Positions 36,101 through 45,557 of a stretch of DNA of 64,000 bases are shown in pieces. Both the position numbers and the translations under genes were made by a program. The DNA is from Thozetella sp. PMI_491. Lineage: Eukaryota > Ascomycota > Sordariomycetes > Chaetosphaeriales > Chaetosphaeriaceae. The stretch spans positions 310,001 to 374,000 of the forward strand of contig MU270068.1 of the NCBI GenBank assembly GCA_021432635.1. The letters are read 5' to 3'. The notes beneath the pieces were generated by a model that had not been told where the DNA came from, made no database searches, and saw only the letters and a list, made by a program, of their open reading frames with translations. Every line of letters starts with the position of its first letter. Position 1 is the first letter of the stretch.

Positions 36101-36998
36101 AGGGGCCAATGGGGTGCGCGTGTTTGGGGCCTCATCTTGAATGATGGGGGAGTCTCTCTTCAAGCCTCTCATCCACCACCGCCGGACGGCGCAGAAGGAC
36201 TGTGTTAAAGTATGAGTGGCTTATAGCTGAAGCGAACACAAACGTGACCACGGCTGTTACTCAGCGCCACCAATGGCGAGGTGGTTGTGGTGGGAAGCGG
36301 GGTGATAGGAGGTACCGCCAGAGCGCCAGTGCGTGTGTGAGAGCTGCTGCGGGCTGGCTGGCTGGTTGGTAGGTACTGTGCTTCGAGACCGAGCATTGGG
36401 AGGGGTTCCAGGCTCGTCTGGCAAAGGGCAAAGCGAGCGCGAAGCGGGACGAGACCAGGGGTGGGGGAGTTTGGAGGGAAAGAAGGGGGGCTGCTCTGGG
36501 AGCGCCGCACGTGGTTGGTGCAGACACTAGACTGTCCCCATCAGCGGAATGCACCGATTTATGGCCTGATCTTCGCCTCTCTAACACAAATCCATCAGAC
36601 CACCTCGACTTCCTCACTCACCTTCAGCTCGCACGATCCTGCCCGCGGTTTCGCAGACCCCCAGAGCGGCCACATTCCCCCGGCTACAATTTGGAGAGCA
36701 CGATTAGCAGCAGGATCCCGTCCTCGTGGCCTTGCACCTTACCCATCCTGGACTCGAACGGGGTCTAAATTGGTGCGAAATCCACCGACGCGACGCACCA
36801 TTGGCCCGACCAGCCCCGGCCCGTGGCAGGACGGACCCTCTTGAATCCATTCGCGACCCTCCCCTCCCTCGCCAGGGAGAGAATTTCGAGCCTCCGGCTG
36901 TTGATGTCAGGCCATCTCTGCTGCAATCTGCACTGCCGCCGCAACCCATAAGCAGGTCCAGAAATTTCTCCAAGGGGCTCCTGCGACCAATTGGCACG
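33135..36998. other. AT-rich gap with a MITE, then SREBP upstream region
   Basis: This 3.9 kb separates the GNAT gene (-) and SREBP (+). From 33400 to 34950 it is clearly more AT-rich than its surroundings and contains the impala-like MITE at 33991-34405. From 35000 to 36998 it is GC-rich upstream sequence of SREBP, with CACGTG E-boxes at about 35157-35162 and 36042-36047. The open frames here (for example 35438-35761 minus, 36261-36617 minus) lack support. No further gene is called. Confidence 0.55.
33991..34405. mobile_element. impala/Tc1-type MITE (mimp-like), 415 bp
   Basis: The element starts CAGTGGGGTGTCATAAGTTT and ends with its exact inverse. Its ends are flanked by a TA duplication (33989-33990 and 34406-34407), as in Tc1/mariner insertion. 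The terminal inverted repeats match exactly for 28 bp. They then continue for roughly 120 bp at about 80 percent, with most differences being C/T or G/A changes. The middle is AT-rich, self-complementary around ATCGCTATA, and has no open frame, so the copy is non-autonomous. The terminal sequence resembles the impala end (CAGTGGGGTGCAATAAGTTT) and the derived mimp MITEs of Fusarium. The transition bias suggests some repeat-induced point mutation, so it is not very recent. Confidence 0.9.
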
Positions 36999-39900
36999 AT
37001 GGCCGACACCGACCCCGACTCGGCAGGTCTCTTTGCTGGATTGGAGTCCTTTGGCCTAGACGAACGAGACAGCAGCCTGAGCATGCCTGGTCTTCCTGCC
37101 GACGGTATCGATTCGACCAACATCAAGGCCTCTCCTGAGACGGATACGGCCGTTGCTTCCCTCCCCGAGACATTCACCTCGTCTGCCCTCTCCGACGGGT
37201 CTCAGCCGGCCTTCTTCAGTCCCGACCAGGCCCCCAACTGGAACTTTGACGCTTTTGGTCCCGAGACCACCTTCGGCTTCCCACAGCAGACTTGGGACCT
37301 TCCCGTCCAACTAAATCCCAACCAGGCCGCCCAGCAGCAGCAGCACCCTCACGCCTTCCGCCAGGCCTCGGCTCTGCCGGACAACTCCGCGCTGTTTGCC
37401 GCGCCCTCCTCGCGACACCCCCCGGTGACCCTCGCGCCCAATGAGAACTTCGTCCGGCCAGTGGTGACCTCCGATGTCATGAACAGCCTGACCCCAGCAC
37501 AACAAGAAAAACTTAAGAGCATCGCCATGCCTCCCCACCTCCTGAATCAACTTCACTCGCCCAAGGGCGCCGGCAGCCCGGAGTCCAACTCAAGTGGGAA
37601 GGGCTTCGGGTCGTCGCCGGAGCCCGCCGGCCAGTCCAAGGGCCAGAATCGAAAGCGCAAGTCGTCGGCCGAAGCGGAAGACGACGATGACGACGACGAC
37701 GATGGCGACGCCCAGCAGCCCAAGAAGACGACCCACAACATGATTGAAAAGAGGTATCGGACAAATCTCAACGATAAGATCGCCGCCCTCAGAGACAGTG
37801 TACCGGCATTGAGAATCATGTCCAAGAGCGCCCGGGGCGAGGACACAACCGAAGACCGAGAGGAGCTGCACGGATTGACTCCTGCACACAAATTGAACAA
37901 GGCCACCGTAGGTGTCCTTCTGTCCCACCCGTGCGCAGCATGCAAAATTTGGACTAATACCCGGACAGGTTCTTAGCAAAGCGACCGAATACATTAGGCA
38001 CCTGGAGAAACGGAACACTCGTCTGTCGGACGAAAACCGGAACATGCAGGCGAGAATCGCGGCCTTTGAGAAACTCTTTATGGCCGGCGCGATGGGCGGG
38101 ATTGGCAGCCCCATGGGACAGCAGCCCCCCACCCCGATGCAGTTTGCCCAGGACTCGCCAGCGTTCATGACGACCCCGCTACCAACTCCGGGCGGCCCCG
38201 ACCCCCCAGGCATGATACCCGTACCGGACGATATGAAGCGCATCTTGACGACCCAGCAACTGAATGCCGGGCGGCCATACCCCGTACCGAACCAGCCCTA
38301 CCAGGCTGCGGCCATCGTGCGCCAGCAGCAGCTACAACAACAACAGGCGCAGGCGGGCCGATGGAACCCCTATTTCGGCAAGTTAATGGTGGGCTCGCTT
38401 GCTGGCTTGATGCTTGTTGAGGCTTTCGTCGAGCGTGAGCAGAGTAACGAGACGCCCGAGGGCCGCGGCCTTTTCGCCGTTCCTCTACAAATGCTCTCGT
38501 CCTTTGTCCGCTCCGCCCACCTCTCTGCCGGGGGCTATCACATCTCTGGCGCCCAGCTCCTCGTCTACGCGAGGTCCCTACTCATCCTCGGTGCCCTGCT
38601 GTGGGTGTTCGTGCCGTCGATTTTTGTCCCCTCGCCGCCCAAGTCCCAAAAAGAAAGGATCCATACCTCGCTCAAGGCGGTGCCGTCCCTGGCCTCTCCA
38701 ATCCACGTCAGGCGACAGGCCTGGCTTACTGCCATCCAGACCGTCTGGGTCCCCAGGCACAACTTCTTCCTCGAAGCCGCGGCCCTGCTACTGAAGACGC
38801 TCAAATACGCGGCTAGGACACTCATCTCAGTCCGGGCGTTCGAGATGCTAACCGGGCTGACCAAGGAGCAAGAGATCGCCCGCGTCAAGGCGTGGGCCAT
38901 TGCTCTGGATGCACAGCTAGCCGGTGGGGATGTCGAGATCAACAAGAGTCGGCTCACCCTCACACTCCTGGCGTCTGGCACCCTCCCCGACACGCCGTAC
39001 CGCCTCATGCTGAAAGCCCTTCACATTCGCATCATCTTGTGGCAACTCAACTTCGCCTCGCCCTTGACCAACATGCTCGCCAAGAAGCTCGCTCGGTCGC
39101 GCTGGAACGCCGCAAAGCAACTCGTCCGCCTGAACGCCGGGCTGGACAAGTCGGAGGCCAAGCCCGACGAGGAGCTCCCTGACCATCTCGCCATCCTCCT
39201 CGAGCAGGACTGCGACGAGGTCCTGAATGACTATATCATCCAGCGAGCCCACAACCTCGCGTGGAACCAGCTGACCACCCACAATGTGACCACCGAGATT
39301 GACGGCATGAACGCAGTCGTGGAAGACCCCGCCGTCCGTTCGCCCATGGACGCGGTGGCGGCCTGGTGCTCTAGCATCCTCCTCCAGAGAGTTGTCACAG
39401 GCACTCTCTCTGACGAGGACCTAAAGTCAGGCTTCCCCAAAGACCTGGAGGAGGATCTTATTCTCGCTGTCAATCTGGCGCCAATAGGCTCCAACGCACA
39501 GGTTCGCGCCCTTGTTGCCCGTGCCGCACTCCTCGCCGAGACTCGGGGGTCCAACATTGCAGATGCCATCTGTGCGATGGATCCGTCGATGAACCCAGAC
39601 AAGCATCCCGAGTACCGCGAGGGTGTGCCCCCGCTGATTGATTCCCCCACGACCCTCATCTGCCCCGATTCCGACGTGCAGATGGCTCTCTGCTGCGCCA
39701 AATCGATTGCCCACCTCGAGAAGTTCGCAGTACCGCCACCGTCCATCTTCCATGTCATCGACTCCATCCTACCCTCGCGTGACGTGTCCGACATGTCACT
39801 GCTTGGCTGCATGGCAGCGTTCCGGTTGATGATCTACATCCACGACCATCCTTTCGGTAAAGAAGTGTCGCTCGAGTCGCTAGAGAGGTTAGCTGGAACG

Positions 39901-40074
39901 CTTCGTATTTGGATTGGGTCGGCCGCCGGCGACAAGACTGGTCTTAGTGAGGAGACGCGTCAGACGATGGTGGACAAGTGCCTGTCCGTCAGCAAGAGCG
40001 TAGTCGGGATGGATACATCGGATCCCGGCTACGGCAGCATGAGCGACTGCGAAGAAGCGACTGGCGGCTGTTGA
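36999..40074 (+). CDS. srbA: Sterol regulatory element-binding protein (SREBP)
   Basis: Two exons, 36999-37907 and 37969-40074, encode 1004 residues; the 61-bp intron lies inside the bHLH region. An N-terminal acidic/Gln-rich activation region and a D-rich tract precede the bHLH (about 242-317). The bHLH begins THNMIEKRYRTNLNDKI and has the SREBP-specific tyrosine (Y253) in the basic region. The HLH loop is long and acidic. A leucine-zipper-like stretch follows. Two hydrophobic helices (about 440-460 and 499-523) form the ER hairpin, and the C-terminal half matches the fungal SREBP DUF2014 region. The family is membrane-bound and released by proteolysis (Dsc pathway in Aspergillus and fission yeast) to induce sterol and hypoxia genes. 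It corresponds to Aspergillus SrbA and Neurospora SAH-2. An in-frame open region runs 91 codons upstream, but MADTDPDS is the family-like start. Confidence 0.94.
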
Positions 40075-40940
40075 TGCTGGAGCCCTCTGGAATGGCCTGT
40101 CCTGTACGGAACCGGCTTGCAGGAAGCCCGCTCTAGGGACGCGAAAACAACTTCCCTTCTGTCCTCGCCCTTTTACTTTCCCTAGTCCATTTTTATTACC
40201 AGCTTCTCTACAGGAATTCTCTATGTTGGTGTTCTACGGTGCTTGTCTGCCGGAGGGGAGGCGTAGATGTTACAGGAGAAAGGGGGAAACATTGCTACTA
40301 TTGGCTTGCAGTACGCGGATACCTGTGTCGACCTTCCGACGGCGTTGATTTGTGCTCGAGTTGGATCATGACCAAAAAAAAACAAACGGAAAGGATATCT
40401 CTGCTCCTCCGTGGGCTTTGGGTACTAGGGGTAGTTACTACTAATCGGTGGGGGTCCTGTGTCAAGGAGCAACGGTTCACGACCTGTATGGCCTCACAGT
40501 ACCTAGGTATCTTTAGAACATCAGGGCCGTTGCACCCTGAGGGTATCGGCCATCGCTACTCAAGAACTCCGTCTCTATGAGATGTACCCGCAATGCTATA
40601 GAATATGTTGCAACAGCCTATCATGCCTACGTTGTCTCTGCCGCGTTCTCGTCGTGAGGGGGGTCGATGGAGACGAGAGGTTCACAGTGAACCGCATGCC
40701 GATTCTCGCGACTAAGTACGTTAGTCTCCGCTCCGTGGTTATTATTATGGCATCAAAGCGCCCGCGGACGACGGTTTTGAATTGGACAGCGGCGAGCGTG
40801 GGAGCTTCTTATTATCGGCCGGCGCCCAAAACCCGGCGGGTGCGGCTTCCTGGAGAAACGAAAAATAAAAAGGTCATATCAGTGGTGAAGCTAAAATGAG
40901 GTAAAAAATACTCCGTGCATTGAAAGCAAGACCTGACTCC

Positions 40941-40946
40941 TTATCT
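40941..40946 (-). promoter_or_regulatory. NIT2/AreA GATA site
   Basis: TTATCT (AGATAA on the minus strand) matches the HGATAR core of NIT2/AreA. It sits 12 bp before the NirA-type site. Confidence 0.45.
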
Positions 40947-40957
40947 GTCGTGGCTTT

Positions 40958-40965
40958 CTCCGCGG
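40958..40965 (+). promoter_or_regulatory. NirA/NIT4-type site CTCCGCGG
   Basis: CTCCGCGG exactly fits the Aspergillus NirA consensus CTCCGHGG and overlaps most of the Neurospora NIT4 site TCCGCGGA. It lies about 735 bp upstream of the nitrite reductase ATG, between GATA sites. This placement fits nitrate induction. Confidence 0.55.
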
Positions 40966-41024
40966 CCGTCCCAGGAGACCATCCCATCACGTATTAATGA
41001 ACCCTGCCTGATTGGCCAGGTTTG

Positions 41025-41053
41025 TTATCTTTGCTATCGACCACCCCTTATCA
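41025..41053 (-). promoter_or_regulatory. Paired NIT2/AreA GATA sites
   Basis: TTATCT at 41025-41030 and TTATCA at 41048-41053 are both HGATAR sites on the minus strand. They lie within 30 bp of each other, the spacing known to favour strong NIT2 binding in Neurospora. Nitrogen catabolite control of the downstream nitrite reductase is the likely role. Confidence 0.5.
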
Positions 41054-41696
41054 GCGATCTACTTTGGGGGGAGGGGCCGTGGGCGCCAACACAGCGGACT
41101 GGCTAGGCCCAGGTAGGTTCTGGTACTGTACTTACTGTATGGTGCACATCTAAGGTAGGTACATCACTTACCAAGGAGTGTCGCAGAGGCATGCCCGTCA
41201 CTGCGTCGAGGCGCCGGGTCCGTGGAGATTCTGGATTGCAGGAGACCCTGCCCTGCGGCCAATGCCGCCTGCCGCCCGCACCCTATTACATTACGGGACA
41301 TAATGACGCGTGGGACGGCGCCGGAGATGCTGGCACCGCGACGTTTGCCTCTGCCCCCAATTTTGGCGGAGATGCATGGTTTCTCGGGGTCTCGCGCCGG
41401 CGCGGAGATCTAGAGCCTCTGTGCCTTACACCTTGGGAATTTCCTATGGCCGCGAAACATCCCTTCTAATGTCCCGTATCGCCTCAGTGCCCCTCGCTTC
41501 CCATGAATGCCCGAGGAAGCGACGCCTAGTGCCTTTCAGTCGCAACTCCGTCTGGCGACTGGGCTCCTTCCTATATGCTCCTGTGACCTCCCCCGTCTTA
41601 CCACATTGTGATACCTCCCACCTCTCTTCCATTTAACCATTCGCGCCTTCCATTCTTTCCTTCTTTGGTCTGTATTCCGTCCCCGCCTTCCGCAAA

Positions 41697-44600
41697 ATGG
41701 CGGTCGGGCACCGCAAGAAGGTCGTTGTCGTCGGCCTGGGCATGGTCGGCATCAGCTTCATGTGCGTGACGAATAGACGGGCATTTTTGGTCTCTTATCT
41801 CCGGCTAACTAGTGTCAACAGAGAGAAGCTGCTGAAGCTGGACGTGCGAAGCCGTGAATATGACATTGTTGTCGTTGGCGAAGAGCCGCACCTGGCATAC
41901 AACCGAGTCGGCCTCACGAGCTTCTTCGAGCATAGACGGATCGAAAACTTGTACTTGAACCCGAAAGACTGGGTAGGCATGCGCAGCTCTCCGCCGTGGG
42001 ACGGAATACTAACGAGAAGATGTCCCTGCTAGTATGAAGGAGTACTTGATGGGGCCCTGAGTTACCATCTCAACACCAAGGTGACCGAGATCCATTCGTC
42101 GAAGAAGGTAATAGTATGCGCTACCGGAGAGGAGGTAAGCTATGACATTCTGGTCTTGGCCACCGGCTCCGACGCCATTCTCCCGAGGCATACTCCTGGT
42201 CATGATGCCGCCGGTGTTTTTGTCTACCGGACCATTGAGGACCTCGAAAATCTCATCGCCTTTTCCGCGCGGCAGAAAGGAAGCAATGGTGCTGTTGTGG
42301 GAGGTGGCTTGCTTGGCTTGGAAGCAGCCAAAGCCATGATGGACCTCCAGTGCTTTGAGAAGGTCAAGGTCATTGAGCGCAACCGGTGGGTTTTGAGCCG
42401 GCAGCTCGACCAAGAGGCCGGCTTCATGGTCGTCGAGCAAGTGCGCAGTCTGGGCGTCGATGTACTGCTCAGCAAGCGAGTCGGCAAAATTGATGTGACC
42501 GAGGACAACCATGTCAAGGGAGTTTACTTTGAAGATGGGGAGTATATGTCCTGTTCGACCATCTGCTTCGCAATCGGTGTGCAGGCACGCGACGAGCTCG
42601 CGAGGAACTCCGGCATCCAGTGTGCAGAGCGCGGCGGTGGCATCATTGTGAACGATGACATGGGCACAAGCGAGCCAGACATCTACGCCATTGGCGAGTG
42701 TGCTAGCTGGCAGGGCCAGACCTTTGGGCTAATCGCCCCCGGGGTCGAGATGGCCGATGTGCTCGCCTTCAACCTCACCCAAGCCAAGCTCCACCAGCCT
42801 AGAGCATACAAAAGGCCGGATCTGAGCACGAAGCTGAAGCTGCTTGGCGTTGACGTCGCCAGTTTCGGAGACTACTTTGCTGATCGAGACGGGCCTAAAT
42901 ACCTACCCGCCAAGGCGAGGCGGGCCCAGAAAGCGAACGAGGATGGCGCAAACGGCATCAACGGTGTTACGGGAGCGAACGGAGCGAACGGAGTAGGCCG
43001 TACAACCAGCGGTGTATCTCCCGCCCAAACGAAGTCGCTCACGTACAAGGACCCGTTCCAGAACATTTACAAGAAGTACATCTTCACGCCAGACGGCAAG
43101 TACCTTTTAGGCGGCATGATGATTGGAGACACGCGGGACTATGTCAAGCTCGTCCCTTTAGTCAAGAACCAGAAGGAGCTGGACATGCCGCCGTCACAGC
43201 TCATCCTCGGGGCCAAGAAGGAGGGCGAAGACGACGGCGACGACCTCGATGACGACACCCAGATTTGCAGCTGCCACAACGTGACCAAGGGTCACGTCGT
43301 TGAGGTCGTCAAGGACGGCTCGTGCAAGTCACTCGGCGACGTCAAGTCTTGCACCAAAGCCGGGACAGGCTGCGGCGGGTGTATGCCCTTGGTGACGGCT
43401 ATCTTCAACAAGACAATGAAAGACATGGGCAACGAAGTGAACAACAACCTATGTCCCCACTTCAAGCACAGCCGGATCGACCTGTACAACATCATCATGG
43501 TCAAGCGGCTGAAGACGCTGCAGGACGTTATGAAGGAAGCCGGCGTCGACCCAGCCAGTGTCGGCTGCGAGGTGTGCAAGCCCGCCGTGGCTAGCATCTT
43601 CGCATCGCTGTGGAACAAGCATGTCATGAGCCGATCCACGCACGGGCTTCAGGATACCAACGACCGCTTCCTGGGCAACATTCAGCGGAACGGCACGTTC
43701 AGTGTTGTGCCGCGTGTGGCGGGCGGCGAGATCACACCAGACAAGCTAATTGTCATGGGGCAGGTGGCTAAGCAGTACGGTCTATACACTAAGATTACTG
43801 GGGGCCAGCGCATTGACCTGTTCGGCGCTAAGAAGCAGGACCTGCTAGATATTTGGAAGACCTTGGTTGATGCCGGCATGGAGAGCGGGCACGCATATGC
43901 TAAGAGCCTGCGAACGGTCAAGAGCTGTGTCGGAACGACATGGTGCCGTTTCGGCATCGGCGACAGCGTCGGCATGGCAGTGAGGCTGGAGGAACGGTAC
44001 AAGAGCATACGGGCGCCACACAAGATAAAGGGAGGCGTTAGTGGATGTGTACGAGAGTGCGCCGAAGCACAGAACAAGGAGTGAGTCGTCCTGGTATCCT
44101 TTCCAGCTTATCCTTGCTCTTGTCGATCCATTGGAGATTGCTAACCCTGGCTCTCCCCCCTCTTTCTAGCTTCGGTCTGATCGCAACCGAGAAGGGCTTC
44201 AACATATTTGTGGGCGGAAACGGAGGTGCTACTCCAAGGCACTCCGAAATCCTCGCCAAAGATGTCCCGCCTGCCGACGTCATCCCCATTCTGGATCGCT
44301 ATCTGATGTTCTACATCCGAACGGCCGACAAGCTTCAGCGCACGGCGCGCTGGGTCGAAGGCTTGCCCGGCGGCATCAAGTACCTCAAGTCGGTCGTCCT
44401 CGAGGATTCGCTCGGCATCTGCGCGTCCCTGGAGGCCCAGATGCAGGAGCTTGTCGACAGTTTTTTCGACGAATGGGCCGAAGCCATCAAGTCGCCCGAC
44501 ATTGCCGCCAAGTTCAAGCAGTTTGCCAACACGCAGGAGACAGTCACCAACATGGAGCTTGAGGAAGACCGTGACCAAAAGCGCCCCGTCATGTGGGCCA

Positions 44601-45220
44601 AGGACTCGGCAACCGATGACTTCAAAGGCCTGCGGGACCGCTGGTCCTCGACTAGTTGGCAGCCGGTGTTAGAGGCCAGCCACTTCGACGGCGCTGATGA
44701 TATCCCCAATGGCATCAGCGCCACCATCAAACGCGGCGATACGCAGCTCGCAGTGTGGCGCGTGAAGGGCCGCTGGTGGGCGACTCAGCAGATGTGTCCG
44801 CACAAGCGGGCCTTTGTGCTTTCAGATGGGCTAGTCGGAGACGATGGCTCGCCGGCGCCGTACATCTCGTGCCCGAACCACAAGCGCAACTTCGACCTGG
44901 GCTCTGGGTCGTGCAAGACGGACGGCGCGCTATCGATCGCCACTTTCGATATCGAGGCGCGAGATGACGGCATGGTCTACGTCAAGCTGCCGCCTGTGGA
45001 GGAGCTGGACGCGGCGCTTGGGACTAAGAAGTGGATGGTGAAGAAGGGAGAGGCCGGCGAGGCACAACTCGCCGCGCTCGATAAGAGGATCGCCTTCGTC
45101 GGGATCCGTGCTAAGAAACCGAGCGTACGGCCGCACGCGGATCTGCCGATGCGCAAGCCGGTGCAGTTGATGGTAGGGGGCGGCGGTGGCTGTGGGAGTG
45201 GGGGTGTTCCTGATTGGTAA
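41697..45220 (+). CDS. nit-6: Nitrite reductase [NAD(P)H], NIT-6/NiiA type
   Basis: Four exons, 41697-41761, 41822-41972, 42033-44080 and 44170-45220, encode 1104 residues. Introns are 60, 60 and 89 bp and conserve phase. Domain order: FAD fold ([11 protein letters not shown]), NAD(P) fold ([14 protein letters not shown]), and a BFD-like 2Fe-2S domain (C484, C486, C519, C522 in CSCHNVTKG and GTGCGGC). Next is the siroheme/4Fe-4S reductase region with C704, C710, C744 and C748 ([15 protein letters not shown]). Last is a Rieske domain (C964-x-H, C989-x2-H). It reduces nitrite to ammonium with six electrons in cytosolic nitrate assimilation. A low-complexity [14 protein letters not shown] linker lies near residue 380. 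The nearest upstream gene is SREBP, so nitrate reductase is not adjacent. GATA and NirA-type sites lie upstream. Confidence 0.97.
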
Positions 45221-45557
45221 GAGATATATACATGAGTGGGAAGACGGCGTTTAGATTTATTTGTTTCCCGAGCATGGGTCGTGGATATTAGGCATACCTT
45301 GCGGTCTTAGAGGAGGAGAAAGACGGTTATTCATCGGACACAATGCCGTATGTTCAAGTCACCAAGGTCCTATTTACAAGACGTCCATGCCCCTGCTGGC
45401 ATGTCTCAAAGAAGTCAAGCGCCAGATGTCGCTTGATATTAAGAATTAGACCTGCTCCCCAAATGAAACCCCTGCCTGTCCACATATCCGCCTCGTCCCA
45501 AAATCCAGACATATCGCTCGTCTCCTCGTTGCCGGCATATCACGCTTCTGCCCCCCC
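45221..45557. other. Convergent gap between nitrite reductase and ceramidase
   Basis: These 337 bp lie between two converging 3' ends. Presumed 3' UTRs; nothing else is visible. Confidence 0.6.

Larger units (their letters stand above)
40075..41696. other. Upstream region of nitrite reductase
   Basis: This 1.6 kb holds the SREBP 3' end and the nitrite reductase promoter. GATA and NirA-type sites cluster at 40941-41053 and are listed separately. Open frames at 40582-40899 and 41191-41469 lack coding character. No gene is called. Confidence 0.6.

Noticed and set aside
36752-36770. Possible tRNA B-box on the minus strand (GTTCGAGTCC)
   Set aside because: The flanking bases cannot form a T-arm stem and no A-box or acceptor stem fits.
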